64,000 bases of DNA from Seohaeicola zhoushanensis (GTDB lineage: Bacteria > Pseudomonadota > Alphaproteobacteria > Rhodobacterales > Rhodobacteraceae). Positions 26,677-35,715 of the stretch are shown piece by piece. The notes below the pieces were generated by a model. The model had not been told where the DNA came from and ran no database searches. It worked only from the letters and a program-made list of their open reading frames with translations. The stretch lies in assembly GCF_014656415.1 (NCBI RefSeq), contig NZ_BNCJ01000009.1, forward strand, positions 62,001 to 126,000, in the 5' to 3' direction. Position numbers and translations under genes: made by a program. Every line of letters starts with the position of its first letter. Position 1 is the stretch's first letter.

Positions 26677-28275
26677 TCAGGCGACGTCGAATTCGAGCGG
26701 CTTGACCTGGCGGAACAGGCCGGTGTCCTCGAGCTTCTTCAGCACCGGCGCCGGCACCGCGTCATCGACATAGAGCAGCGCGATGGCCTCGCCGCCGGGA
26801 GTGGCGCGGCCCAGGGTGAAGTTCGCGATGTTCACGCCGTTGGTGCCCAGGGTCTGGCCCAGGGTGCCGATGATGCCCGGCACGTCCTCGTTGGTGGTAT
26901 AGAGCATGTGGGCGCCGACCTCGGCGTCGATGTTGATGCCCTTGATCTGGATGAAGCGCGGCTTGCCGTCGCTGAACACGGTGCCGGCGATCGAGCGTTC
27001 GCGCTTGTCGGTCACCACGGTCACCTTGATGTAGCCATCGAAGGCACCCGACTTGTCCTGGTTGGTGGTCGAGATCTTGATGCCGCGTTCCTTGGCGATG
27101 ATCGGGGCCGAGACCATGTTCACGTCGGGGTTGGCCTTCTTCATGATGCCGGCCACCACGCCACAGTTCAGCGCGGCGAGGTTCATGGTCGAGACCGAGC
27201 CATCATAGAGGATGTTGATCGCCTTGATCGGCTCGTCGGTCATCTGGCCGATGAAGTTGCCGAGGTGGCCGGCGAGCGTGACCCAGGGGCCCATGACCTT
27301 GGCTTCTTCGGCGGTCATCGAGGGCATGTTGAGCGCGTTCTCGACGGCACCGTCGAGCAGGTAGTTCGACATCTGCTCGGCGACCTGAAGCGCCACGTTC
27401 TCCTGCGCCTCGGTGGTGGCGGCGCCCAGGTGGGGGGTGCAGACCACGTTCGGCAGGCCGAAGAGCGGGTTCTCGGTGGCGGGTTCGACGCTGAACACGT
27501 CGAAGGCCGCGCCGGCGACATGGCCGGATTTCAGCAGGTCGGCCAGCGCCTGTTCATCGACCAGGCCGCCGCGGGCGCAGTTGATGATGCGCACGCCCTT
27601 CTTGGTCTTGGCCAGGTTCTCGGCCGAGAGGATGTTGCGGGTCTGCTCGGTCAGCGGCACGTGCAGGGTGATGAAATCGGCGCGCTTGAGCAGGTCGTCG
27701 AGGTTCTCGACCTTCTCGACGCCCATGTGGTCGGCCTTCTCCTGCGACAGGAACGGGTCGTAGGCGACGACCTTCATCTTCAGGCCGCGGGCACGGTCGC
27801 AGACGATGCCGCCGATGTTGCCGGCGCCGATCACGCCCAGTGTCTTTCCGGTGAGTTCGACACCCATGAAGGCGTTCTTTTCCCATTTGCCGGCATGGGT
27901 CGAGGCCGAGGCTTCGGGGATCTGGCGGGCGACGGCGAACATCAGCGCGATGGCGTGTTCGGCGGTGGTGATCATGTTGCCGAAGGGGGTGTTCATGACG
28001 ATCACGCCCTTCTTCGAGGCGGCGTCCTTGTCGACGTTGTCGACGCCGATCCCGGCGCGGCCGACAACCTTGAGGCGGGTGGCCTTCTCGAGGATGGTCG
28101 GGGTGACCTTGGTGGCCGAGCGGATGGCGAGGCCGTCATAGTTGCCGATCACCTCGGCGAGCTTGTCCTTGTCCTTGCCGAGGTCGGGCTGGAAATCGAC
28201 CTCGATGCCGCGATCCTTGAAGATCTGGACGGCGGCGTCGGAGAGTTTGTCGGAAATGAGAACGCGGGGAGCCAT
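26677..28275 (-). CDS. serA: D-3-phosphoglycerate dehydrogenase
   Basis: 532 residues, the long type 1 form. It has an N-terminal substrate-binding part, an NAD-binding GVIGAGNIGG motif, catalytic region CARGGLVDE and PHLGAAT, then an allosteric substrate-binding domain and a C-terminal ACT domain (DVPGIIGTLGQTLG) for serine feedback. It catalyses the first committed step of serine synthesis. It is downstream of serC on the same strand, with 98 bp between that hold two palindromic repeats. Confidence 0.97.
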   Translation of the reverse strand: MAPRVLISDKLSDAAVQIFKDRGIEVDFQPDLGKDKDKLAEVIGNYDGLAIRSATKVTPTILEKATRLKVVGRAGIGVDNVDKDAASKKGVIVMNTPFGNMITTAEHAIALMFAVARQIPEASASTHAGKWEKNAFMGVELTGKTLGVIGAGNIGGIVCDRARGLKMKVVAYDPFLSQEKADHMGVEKVENLDDLLKRADFITLHVPLTEQTRNILSAENLAKTKKGVRIINCARGGLVDEQALADLLKSGHVAGAAFDVFSVEPATENPLFGLPNVVCTPHLGAATTEAQENVALQVAEQMSNYLLDGAVENALNMPSMTAEEAKVMGPWVTLAGHLGNFIGQMTDEPIKAINILYDGSVSTMNLAALNCGVVAGIMKKANPDVNMVSAPIIAKERGIKISTTNQDKSGAFDGYIKVTVVTDKRERSIAGTVFSDGKPRFIQIKGINIDAEVGAHMLYTTNEDVPGIIGTLGQTLGTNGVNIANFTLGRATPGGEAIALLYVDDAVPAPVLKKLEDTGLFRQVKPLEFDVA

Positions 28276-28303
28276 GATGTGGTCCTTGTGTGGGGTCGGG
28301 TGG

Positions 28304-28326
28304 GGGTGCGCAATGAATGCGCACCC
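28304..28326. repeat. Palindromic intergenic repeat (GGGTGCGC / GCGCACCC)
   Basis: Two 8-bp arms are separated by AATGAAT, in the serC-serA gap. It resembles short palindromic repeats scattered between genes in Rhodobacterales (recall, not searched). Transcribed as RNA it would form a stable hairpin just upstream of serA. Confidence 0.6.
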
Positions 28327-28346
28327 TACGGGATTGGGCGTGTCGG

Positions 28347-28370
28347 GTAGGGCGGGGTTTACCCCGCCGC
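28347..28370. repeat. REP-like palindrome, copy 1 (GGCGGGG / CCCCGCC)
   Basis: This 24-bp unit starts with GTAGG and contains arms GGCGGGG and CCCCGCC around TTTA. It is identical at 23 of 24 positions to 54873-54896. It begins 3 bp from the serC stop, so it may act as a terminator or attenuator between serC and serA. Confidence 0.75.
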
Positions 28371-28373
28371 GCC

Positions 28374-29528
28374 TCAGGCGGCTTCGGCCAGGGCGGCGAT
28401 CTCGGCCTGGAAGGCCCAGTCGATCCAGGGCATCAGCGCCTCGACGTCCGAGGTCTCGACGGTCGAGCCGCACCAGATCCGCAGGCCCGGAGGCGCATCG
28501 CGGTAGGCACCGGCGTCGAGCGCGACGTTCTCGGTCTCGAGCCGCTTGGCGACGGCCTTGGCGAAGGCGGCGCCGTCGGTGATGCGCGGATCGGTGAACT
28601 TGATGCAGACCGAGGTGCAGGACCGGATCGCCGGATCGGCGGCGAGGAAGTCGATGCCGTCATGGCCCGCGACAAAGGCGGAGACCACGGCGGTATTGGC
28701 TTCGGCGCGGGCGATCAGGCCCTTGAGCCCGCCGGCCTTCTTCGCCCAGTCGAGCGCGACGAGATAGTCCTCGACCGCCAGCATGGAGGGCGTGTTGATC
28801 GTCTCGCCCTTGAAGATGCCGTCGATCAGCTTGCCGCCCTTGGTCAGGCGGAAGATCTTGGGCAGCGGCCAGGCCGGCTTGTAGGTTTCGAGCCGTTCCA
28901 CGGCGCGCGGGCTGAGGATCAGCATGCCATGCGCACCCTCGCCGCCGAGCACCTTCTGCCAGGAGAAGGTGGTGACGTCGAGCTTGTCCCAGGGCAGGTC
29001 CATCGCGAAGGCGGCCGAGGTGGCGTCACAGAGCGTGAGGCCTGCGCGGTCGGCCGGGATGGCGTCGCCGTTGGGGACGCGCACGCCCGAGGTGGTGCCG
29101 TTCCAGGTGAAGCAGACGTCGTTGTCGAAGTTCACCGTGGCCAGGTCGACGATCTCGCCATAGCCGGCGGTCTTGACGGTGGCGTCGAGCTTGAGTTGCT
29201 TGACCACGTCGGTAACCCAGCCCTCGCCGAAGCTTTCCCAGGCGAGCATCTCGACGCCACGGGCGCCGAGCAGGTTCCACATCGCCATTTCAAAGGCGCC
29301 GGTGTCGGAGGCCGGGACGATGCCGATCTTGTAGTCGGCGGGCACGCCGAGGATGGCGCGGGTTTCCTCGATGGCGGCAAGCAGCTTTGCCTTGCCGACA
29401 GCGGCACGGTGCGAACGGCCAAGGGGCGCGTCTGCCAGCATGTCGAGGGAGAATTCGGGGATCTTGGCGCAGGGGCCAGAGGAGAACCGCGGATTGGCCG
29501 GCCGCGATGCCGGTTTTTGCATAGCCAT
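28374..29528 (-). CDS. serC: Phosphoserine aminotransferase
   Basis: 384 residues, matching the alphaproteobacterial SerC form. The PLP-binding Lys is in [14 protein letters not shown], and the substrate region FSSGPCAK is at the N-terminus. It converts 3-phosphohydroxypyruvate to phosphoserine (and serves pyridoxal synthesis in some bacteria). The ATG at 29528 sits immediately downstream of a structured leader that overlaps the ribosome site. Confidence 0.97.
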   Translation of the reverse strand: MAMQKPASRPANPRFSSGPCAKIPEFSLDMLADAPLGRSHRAAVGKAKLLAAIEETRAILGVPADYKIGIVPASDTGAFEMAMWNLLGARGVEMLAWESFGEGWVTDVVKQLKLDATVKTAGYGEIVDLATVNFDNDVCFTWNGTTSGVRVPNGDAIPADRAGLTLCDATSAAFAMDLPWDKLDVTTFSWQKVLGGEGAHGMLILSPRAVERLETYKPAWPLPKIFRLTKGGKLIDGIFKGETINTPSMLAVEDYLVALDWAKKAGGLKGLIARAEANTAVVSAFVAGHDGIDFLAADPAIRSCTSVCIKFTDPRITDGAAFAKAVAKRLETENVALDAGAYRDAPPGLRIWCGSTVETSDVEALMPWIDWAFQAEIAALAEAA

Positions 29529-29529
29529 T

Positions 29530-29580
29530 TAAGCTATCCTTCCAGATAAGCGCCTCTCGTTGGGGAGAGGTGTCCCGCCG
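29530..29580 (-). ncRNA. serC leader RNA (structured 5' UTR)
   Basis: Two hairpins lie just before the serC ATG on the - strand. Stem 1 is CCTCTC with GAGAGG (29553-29570). Stem 2 is GCT(T)ATC with GATAGC (29533-29551), and its loop holds the GGAAGGA ribosome site. This is the layout described for the serC leader motif found before serC-serA in Alphaproteobacteria. It is probably a translation-control element; the ligand is unknown. Confidence 0.72.
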
Positions 29581-29720
29581 CCGCAGATAAAGGGGCGCCG
29601 ACGAATCGGCAAGAGGCGAAAATGCGCGGTGCGGGGGGCGGCCTGCGGCAAATCTGCAGATTTCGGGGAGGGGAGTTTCCGATAGGCGACACTGCCCAGC
29701 CTTGCGCCGGGTGGCGGTCA

Positions 29721-29760
29721 CCCCTCACCCTGGCCCTCTCCCCGTTTCGGGGAGAGGGGA
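29721..29760. repeat. Dispersed intergenic repeat with 11-bp stem
   Basis: CCCCTCACCCTGG leads into a perfect stem, CCCTCTCCCCG with CGGGGAGAGGG, around TTT (29734-29758). This CCCTCACCCT-plus-hairpin layout is a widespread repetitive element in proteobacterial genomes (recall). It lies in the 275-bp gap between patB and serC; the rest of that gap is the serC leader plus unassigned DNA. Confidence 0.7.
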
Positions 29761-29803
29761 GCGCGTATGACCAAGTGGGACGCGGGTCGCCTGCGTGGTC
29801 GCC

Positions 29804-30982
29804 TTATTGCAGGTCGCCGAAGGCCCGTGTCATGCGGGCGCAGGCCTCTTCGATGCGCGCACGCGGCGTGGCGACGTTGAAGCGCATGAAACCCTCGCCG
29901 CCCAGTCCGAAGCTGTCGCCGTGGTTCACCGCGATCTTTGCCTCGGTCTGGATGCGGCGGGTCAGCTCTGCAGTGTGCATGCCGGTGCCGCGGAAATCGA
30001 CCCAGGCGAGATAGGTGCCCTCGAGCGCCATCGAGCGCACGCCGGGGATGGCGTTCAGGGCACCGTCGAGCAGGCGGCGGTTGCCGTCGAGGTAGCGCAT
30101 CAGGTCATCGACCCAGGCGGCCCCTTCGGGCGAATAGGCGGCTGTGGCCGTGTGCAGGCCGAAGGAATTGGGCGAGATGCCGAGCGCCATCATGCGGCGG
30201 TTGAACCGCGCCCGCAGGTCGGGGTCGGCGATGATGACGTTACCGATATGGGCGCCGGCCATGTTGAAAGTCTTGGTGGTGGCGCTCATCATCACCAGCC
30301 GGTCCTCGATGCCGGCGTCGAGCGTGGCCATCGGCAGGTGGGTCTGGCCGGGGTAGACCAGGTCGTGGTGGATCTCGTCCGAGACGATCACCAGTTCGTG
30401 CCGGCGGGCGAAGGCGGCGACGCCCATCAGTTCGGCACGGGTCCAGACGCGGCCGCCGGGGTTGTGGGGCGAGCAGAGGATCAGCAGTTTCTCCTTGCCG
30501 GTCATCTGCGCGTCCCAGGCGTCGAAGTCCATCTCGTAGCGCCCGTCGTTCAGCGCCAGCGGGCATTCGACCACCTCGCGGCCGGATTCGCGGATCACCC
30601 GGTAGAAGGCGTGGTAGATCGGCGAGAAGACAACCACCCCCTCGCCGGGATTGGTGAAGGCGTCGAGGCAGAGCGCGACGCCGTTCACCAGCCCGTGGGT
30701 GGTGAAGATGTGGCTGGGGTCGACGGTCCAGCCGTGGCGGTTCTGCATCCACCAGACGATCGAGTCGAGATAGGCGCGGTCGTCACCGAAATAGCCGTAG
30801 ATGCCGGTGTTCATCAGCCGCTTCAGCGCCTCGTCGATTACCTTCGGCGGGCGGAAGTCCATGTCGGCGACCCACATCGCGATGCCGTCATCGGGGGAAA
30901 CGCCGTAGAGCGTCTCCATCTTGTCCCACTTGGCGGAATGGGTGCCGCGGCGGTCGATGATCTCGTCGAAGGGGCTGGTCAT
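29804..30982 (-). CDS. PatB/MalY-type C-S lyase (cystathionine beta-lyase like)
   Basis: 392 residues of the PLP fold type I class. The motifs MWVADMDF (N-terminus), SPHNPGGRVW, VSDEIHHDLVYPG and the PLP Lys in SATTKTFNMAG are typical of MalY/PatB. It cleaves C-S bonds of cystathionine or cysteine conjugates; aminotransferase side activity is possible. The ATG at 30982 was chosen as the first canonical residue (MTSPFDEIIDRRGTHS). Confidence 0.9.
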   Translation of the reverse strand: MTSPFDEIIDRRGTHSAKWDKMETLYGVSPDDGIAMWVADMDFRPPKVIDEALKRLMNTGIYGYFGDDRAYLDSIVWWMQNRHGWTVDPSHIFTTHGLVNGVALCLDAFTNPGEGVVVFSPIYHAFYRVIRESGREVVECPLALNDGRYEMDFDAWDAQMTGKEKLLILCSPHNPGGRVWTRAELMGVAAFARRHELVIVSDEIHHDLVYPGQTHLPMATLDAGIEDRLVMMSATTKTFNMAGAHIGNVIIADPDLRARFNRRMMALGISPNSFGLHTATAAYSPEGAAWVDDLMRYLDGNRRLLDGALNAIPGVRSMALEGTYLAWVDFRGTGMHTAELTRRIQTEAKIAVNHGDSFGLGGEGFMRFNVATPRARIEEACARMTRAFGDLQ

Positions 30983-31084
30983 GGGCTTCTGTTGTCCTCG
31001 TATGCGTCGCTGGGAAGCTAGCCGCATATCCGACAGGCGCAAGGGGGCGTTGCTTCGCGCCTTGCGATCACCTAAATCGGCAGG

Positions 31085-31603
31085 ATGAAACGAGACATCC
31101 TGATCCATCCCGATCCGCGGCTGAAGAAGCTGTGCGATCCAGTCGCCGACCTGTCGGACGACCTGCGCCGGCTGTCGGAGGACATGCTGGAGACGATGTA
31201 TGCCGCGCCGGGCATCGGCCTTGCCGCGCCGCAGGTCGGTGTACTGCAGCGGCTGATCGTGCTCGACTGCGCCAAGGACGAGCGCACGGCGGCGCGGCCT
31301 CTGGTGATGTTCAACCCGCGCATCACCGCGGTCTCGGACAAGCTGAACACCTACGAGGAAGGCTGCCTGTCGATCCCCGAGGAATATGGCGACGTGACCC
31401 GCCCCGCCGAGGTCGAGGTAAGCTGGATCGACCGTAACGGCAACGAGGTCTCCGAGGGCTTCGGCGGTCTCTGGGCGACCTGCGTGCAGCACGAGATCGA
31501 CCACCTGGATGGCAAGCTGTTCATCGACTACCTGGGCCCGATGAAGCGGCAGCTGATCACGCGGCGGATGCAGAAGCTCAAGCGCGAGAAGGCGCGGGCC
31601 TGA
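31085..31603 (+). CDS. def: Peptide deformylase 1, full motif set
   Basis: 172 residues. All three PDF motifs are intact: GIGLAAPQ (43-50), EGCLS (92-96) with Cys94 as metal ligand, and QHEIDH (135-140) with catalytic Glu137. It removes the formyl group from nascent proteins. It is the first of three def-family genes directly upstream of fmt, and the one most likely to carry the essential activity. Confidence 0.97.
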   Translation: MKRDILIHPDPRLKKLCDPVADLSDDLRRLSEDMLETMYAAPGIGLAAPQVGVLQRLIVLDCAKDERTAARPLVMFNPRITAVSDKLNTYEEGCLSIPEEYGDVTRPAEVEVSWIDRNGNEVSEGFGGLWATCVQHEIDHLDGKLFIDYLGPMKRQLITRRMQKLKREKARA

Positions 31604-31604
31604 G

Positions 31605-32102
31605 GTGGCGGTGCTGCCGATCCTCGCCTGGCCGGACCCGCGCCTGTCGCAGCGTTGTGCGCCGGTGGATGACGTCGCTGCGCTGGCGCCGCTGATCGCC
31701 GACATGTTCGAGACAATGTATGCCGCGCCGGGCCGGGGCCTGGCAGCGCCGCAGGTCGGGGTGATGCAGCGCTTCTTCGTGATGGATTGCACCTGGAAGG
31801 AGGGCGAGCGCTCTCCGATGGTGATGATCAACCCGGTCATCATGGCGGCCGAGCGGGTACCGGTCGTCATGGACGAGGGCTGTCTTTCGATCCCCGGCAT
31901 CATGGTGCCGGTGGAGCGGCCGGTCGCGGTGACGGTGCAATGGACCTCGGAAACGGGAGAGATCCACATGGCCGATTTCGACGGCTTCGAGGCGCGCTGC
32001 ATCCAGCACGAGTTCGACCACCTGAACGGCACGGTGACGCTGGACCATGTCGCGCCCGAGCTGCGCGCCGAGCTGGAGGCGCGTTACGCGGAGGCGCAAT
32101 GA
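31605..32102 (+). CDS. Peptide deformylase 2
   Basis: 165 residues with a GTG start one base after the def1 stop. The motifs are GRGLAAPQ (43-50; Arg for the usual Ile/Val), EGCLS (91-95) and QHEFDH (134-139) with Glu136. The catalytic set is complete, so activity is plausible. The two overlapping or abutting junctions suggest one transcript def1-def2-def3-fmt. Confidence 0.92.
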   Translation: MAVLPILAWPDPRLSQRCAPVDDVAALAPLIADMFETMYAAPGRGLAAPQVGVMQRFFVMDCTWKEGERSPMVMINPVIMAAERVPVVMDEGCLSIPGIMVPVERPVAVTVQWTSETGEIHMADFDGFEARCIQHEFDHLNGTVTLDHVAPELRAELEARYAEAQ

Positions 32103-32593
32103 CGGTGCGCCGCTGCCTGCCCTGGCCGGATGCGCGGCTGCGCACGCCCGCCGCCGATGTGACCGGGATCACCGACGAGATCCGCGCGACCTGGGCCGAC
32201 ATGATCGACACGATGGAGGCGATGCCGGGTGTCGGCCTTGCCGCCGTGCAGATTGGGGTGATGCAGCGCCTGGCGGTGGTGGATGCCTCGGAGGCGCGGG
32301 GCAAGGCCGTGCGCATGGCGAACCCCGAGGTGCTGTATGCGTCGATCGAGCTGCGCCCGCACGAGGAGGCCAGCCCGAACCTGCCGGGGGTCTCGGCGGT
32401 GATCAAGCGGCCGCGGGCGGTGACGGTGCGGTTCCTGAACGAGGCGGGCGAGATCGAGGAGCGCGATTTCGTCGGGCTTTGGGCGACCAGCGTGCAGCAC
32501 CAGATCGACCACCTGGCGGGGCGGATGTATTTCGACCACCTTTCGAAGGTGAAGCGCGACATGCTGCTGCGCAAGGCGCGCAAGGCCGGCTGA
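32099..32593 (+). CDS. Peptide deformylase paralogue 3, degenerate active site
   Basis: 164 residues. Motif 1 is GVGLAAVQ (44-51). Motif 2, normally EGCLSxP, reads EASPNLP, so the metal-binding Cys is lost (Ser92 or none). Motif 3 is QHQIDH, with Gln135 replacing the catalytic Glu. Both His ligands remain. It is unlikely to deformylate peptides and may have a structural, regulatory or new role. The frame is intact and the ATG overlaps the def2 stop by 4 bp. fmt follows after 37 bp. Confidence 0.92.
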   Translation: MTVRRCLPWPDARLRTPAADVTGITDEIRATWADMIDTMEAMPGVGLAAVQIGVMQRLAVVDASEARGKAVRMANPEVLYASIELRPHEEASPNLPGVSAVIKRPRAVTVRFLNEAGEIEERDFVGLWATSVQHQIDHLAGRMYFDHLSKVKRDMLLRKARKAG

Positions 32594-32630
32594 GTGCGCG
32601 CCTTCATACCGGGCTGAGGGAGACAAGTTC

Positions 32631-33536
32631 ATGCGCGTGATCTTCATGGGGACGCCCGATTTCTCGGTGACGGTGCTCGACGCCCTGATCGATGCCGGGC
32701 ACGAGATTGCCGCCGTCTATTGCCAGCCGCCGCGGCCGGCGGGGCGGGGCAAGAAGGACCGCCCCTCGCCGGTGCAGGCCCGCGCCGAGGCGCTGGGGCT
32801 GATGGTGCGCCACCCGGTCTCGCTGCGCACGGCCGAGGCGCAGGCGGAGTTTGCCACGCTGAAGGCGGATGTGGCGGTGGTGGTGGCCTATGGGCTGATC
32901 CTGCCGCAGGCGGTGCTGGATGCGCCGGCGAAGGGGTGCCTCAACATCCACGCCAGCCTGTTGCCGCGCTGGCGCGGCGCAGCGCCGATCCAGCGGGCGA
33001 TCATGGCGGGGGATGCGGACACCGGCGTCTGCATCATGCAGATGGAGGCCGGACTCGACACCGGGCCGGTGCTGCTGCGCGAGGCCATTGCCATCGGTCC
33101 CGAGGAAACCGCCGACAGGCTGCATGACCGGCTGTCGGCGCTGGGCGCGCGGCTGATCGTCGAAGCGCTGGGGCGGCTTGACGACCTGGAGCCCGAGGTA
33201 CAGCCCGAGGCCGGCGTGACCTATGCCGCCAAGATCGACAAGGCCGAGGCGCGGGTCGACTGGACCAGGCCGGCCGAAGAGGTCGACCGGCTGATCCGGG
33301 GGCTTTCGCCCTTTCCGGGCGCCTGGTGCGAGATCGGCGGCGAGCGGGTGAAGCTGCTCGGCTCGCGCCTCGCCGCGGGGCAGGGCGCCCCGGGGCAGGT
33401 GCTGGACGGGGCGCTGACGGTTGCCTGCGGCAGCGGCGCGGTGCGACTCAGCCGCTTGCAACGGGCGGGCAAGGCGGCGCAGGATGGCGAGACGTTCCTG
33501 CGGGGCTGGCCGGTGGCGGCGGGCACGCAACTCTAG
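32631..33536 (+). CDS. fmt: Methionyl-tRNA formyltransferase
   Basis: 301 residues. The N-terminal formyltransferase domain has FMGTPDFS at the start, the folate-binding [17 protein letters not shown] and the catalytic Asp in GLDTGPV. A C-terminal OB-like tRNA-binding domain follows. It formylates initiator Met-tRNA, and clusters with def as is usual. Confidence 0.97.
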   Translation: MRVIFMGTPDFSVTVLDALIDAGHEIAAVYCQPPRPAGRGKKDRPSPVQARAEALGLMVRHPVSLRTAEAQAEFATLKADVAVVVAYGLILPQAVLDAPAKGCLNIHASLLPRWRGAAPIQRAIMAGDADTGVCIMQMEAGLDTGPVLLREAIAIGPEETADRLHDRLSALGARLIVEALGRLDDLEPEVQPEAGVTYAAKIDKAEARVDWTRPAEEVDRLIRGLSPFPGAWCEIGGERVKLLGSRLAAGQGAPGQVLDGALTVACGSGAVRLSRLQRAGKAAQDGETFLRGWPVAAGTQL

Positions 33537-33545
33537 GAGCCGGCG

Positions 33546-33782
33546 ATGTTCTTCACCCTGTTCGGCACTTTGGTGATCGCGGGGGTCGTCGGATATGCCT
33601 CGGAGAGGAGCGGCTGGACGAAGAACGGCTACTTGCAGTCGATCATCATCTGCATCGGCGGCGCGGTGCTGTTCCTCTTCGTGCGGAAGATGTTCGGGAT
33701 CGGCTTTCACTCTCCGGGGCTGAATGCGATCCTGTCTTCGGTCGGGGCGCTGGTCATCGTCCCGTTCCACTGGCGCAAGTGA
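33546..33782 (+). CDS. Small membrane protein, unknown
   Basis: 78 residues with three hydrophobic segments (start to residue 17, about 31-45, and about 58-73). No family recognised. It starts 9 bp after fmt and is followed after 10 bp by a GlsB/YeaQ-like protein gene, so the two are probably co-transcribed with fmt. Confidence 0.7.
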   Translation: MFFTLFGTLVIAGVVGYASERSGWTKNGYLQSIIICIGGAVLFLFVRKMFGIGFHSPGLNAILSSVGALVIVPFHWRK

Positions 33783-33792
33783 GGAGACCGGC

Positions 33793-34032
33793 ATGGGCAT
33801 GATCGTTTCGCTGATCGTCATCGGGGCCGCGGCGGGGTTTCTTGCCACCCGGGTGATGCGGATCGAGGCCGATATTCCCACCACCATGTTCATCGGTATC
33901 GCCGGGGCGCTGATCGGCGGGCTGGTGCTGCGGGTGCTGACCACGGTGATGGGCGCGCTCGCCGGCTTCGTGGGGGCTGTTCTGGGGGCGATCCTGCTGA
34001 TCTGGCTTTGGCAGAAATACTGGAAGCGCTAG
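33793..34032 (+). CDS. GlsB/YeaQ/YmgE-like small membrane protein
   Basis: 79 residues with three hydrophobic, Gly-rich helices (GAAAGFLATRVMR, IGIAGALIGG, GALAGFVGAVLGA). This resembles the transglycosylase-associated GlsB/YeaQ family, linked to stress. Its function is not established. The ATG at 33793 follows GAGGAGACC. About 183 bp up to the next gene contain nothing evident. Confidence 0.7.
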   Translation: MGMIVSLIVIGAAAGFLATRVMRIEADIPTTMFIGIAGALIGGLVLRVLTTVMGALAGFVGAVLGAILLIWLWQKYWKR

Positions 34033-34215
34033 CCCGCGTTAGGCGTTTCGCGGCTTTCATGGTAGAATCGCCGTGCGCCGTGAGGTCCGGTCTGTGACAC
34101 GTTTCACAGACTTTCGGGCCCAGGTGGCGCTACATTCGGGTAATGGCCCGATGGGATTCGTGCCTCGCCTGGGGCAGGATGCGGGCCTTCGCCGCAAGGA
34201 AGGCTTTGAGACGCC

Positions 34216-35709
34216 ATGATACGCCTGTTGATCCTGATGCTGTTCGTGCTGATGCCGGGGGCCCTCTGGGCCAGCAAGGTCGCGCTTGTCATCGGAAATT
34301 CGAAATACGCTTCGGTGGCCGAGCTGGATAATCCGCAGAACGACGCCCGCGCGGTGTCGCGGGCGCTGTCGTTGCAGGGGTTCGATGTGATCGCCGCCAG
34401 CGACCTGACCCGTGCCGAGATGCGCGATACGCTGCGGGATTTCCGCGAGATGGCCGACCGGGCCGATGTGGCGCTGGTCTATTACGCCGGGCATGGCATC
34501 GAGATCTCGGGCAACAATTACCTCGTGCCGGTGGATGCGCGGCTGGAGGACGAACGCGACGCCGAGCTGGAGATGGTCGAGCTGGACCTGGTGCTGCGGC
34601 AGATCTCGGGCGCGAAGGCGCTGAAGATGGTGGTGCTGGACGCCTGCCGCAACAATCCCTTCGTGGTGAAGATGAAGCGGAGCAGCAGCGGGCGCAGCAT
34701 CGGGTCGGGTCTGGGGCGGATCGAGTTCGCCGGGGCCGACACGCTGATCGCCTATGCCGCCGCGGCGGGCGAGATCACGCCGGACGGCGTCACCGGGGCC
34801 AATTCGCCCTTTACCCAGGCCTTCCTGACCGCGCTTGAAGGGCCGCCGACCGATGTGCGCCGCCTGCTGGGCCGGGTGCGCGACAACATGCGCCAGAGCG
34901 TGCCGGGGGCTGCGCCCTTCGTCTATACCTCGCTGGGCGGGGGCGAGTTCGTGATCAACCCCAACAGCCGCGCCGACAGCCCCGCGCCGCAGGCGCCGGG
35001 CCTGTCGATTTCGGAGGATTTCATCCAGGTCGACCGTTCGGGCAGCTTCCAGGACTGGAGCGATTTCCTGGTGCGCCACGAGGCCGAAAGTGGCCATCCG
35101 CTCTATGCCTTCGCGCTGGAGAAGCGCGAGCAGCTGCGCGCGGCGGCCGGTGTTCCGCCCCGGCCGACGCGGGTGGAGCCGGTGGAGCAGACCGCCGCGC
35201 TGGGCACCGACGAGACCAGCCTTGCGCCGCAGCGCAACCCGGTCGCCGTGGCGCCGGTGATGAGCGATGCGGAGGCGGCGCGGCGGTTGCAGCTGCTGCT
35301 GCGGGATGCGGGCTGTTATGGCGGTGGCATTGACGGCATTCTCGGGCGCGGCTCGCGCGCGGCGCTGACCCGTTTCGCAAGCGTGGCGGGGGTGGCGATG
35401 CCGGCGGGCGCGACCGAGGGCGGCGCGGCGCTGCGCGAGGCGATCGGGATGGTCGAGGATCATCCGGGCGCGCAATGCCCGAAGCTGGCGGTTGTCGCGC
35501 CCAAGCCCGCGCCGAAGCCGCGCAGCCAGCCGACCGTGGTGCGCACCGCGCCGGCGGTTGCGCCGGTGCAGCCGACGGTGCGCACGCGGCCGTCGCCCGC
35601 GCCCGAGCCGACAACCTCGTATGGGCGCACCGTGGGCGCGGACAAGTTCAAGGCCGAGTCGGTCTCGGACTGCATGGGGCCGCGCAAGAAGTTCTATTAC
35701 TGCGAGTGA
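34216..35709 (+). CDS. Secreted caspase-like (C14) protein with C-terminal PG-binding-like segment
   Basis: 497 residues. A signal peptide (MIRLLILMLFVLMPGALWAS) is followed by a caspase-like domain. The catalytic His93 is in YYAGHG and Cys144 is in VVLDACRNNP. Next come a linker, a peptidoglycan-binding-like repeat (RRLQLLLRDAGCYGGGIDG), a Pro-rich tail and a Cys-containing end (DCMGPRKKFYYCE). Such proteins are widespread in Alphaproteobacteria. The substrate is unknown, but an envelope protease role is plausible. The frame is complete and its stop lies 6 bp from that of the convergent rnhA. Confidence 0.85.
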   Translation: MIRLLILMLFVLMPGALWASKVALVIGNSKYASVAELDNPQNDARAVSRALSLQGFDVIAASDLTRAEMRDTLRDFREMADRADVALVYYAGHGIEISGNNYLVPVDARLEDERDAELEMVELDLVLRQISGAKALKMVVLDACRNNPFVVKMKRSSSGRSIGSGLGRIEFAGADTLIAYAAAAGEITPDGVTGANSPFTQAFLTALEGPPTDVRRLLGRVRDNMRQSVPGAAPFVYTSLGGGEFVINPNSRADSPAPQAPGLSISEDFIQVDRSGSFQDWSDFLVRHEAESGHPLYAFALEKREQLRAAAGVPPRPTRVEPVEQTAALGTDETSLAPQRNPVAVAPVMSDAEAARRLQLLLRDAGCYGGGIDGILGRGSRAALTRFASVAGVAMPAGATEGGAALREAIGMVEDHPGAQCPKLAVVAPKPAPKPRSQPTVVRTAPAVAPVQPTVRTRPSPAPEPTTSYGRTVGADKFKAESVSDCMGPRKKFYYCE

Positions 35710-35715
35710 GGTGGA

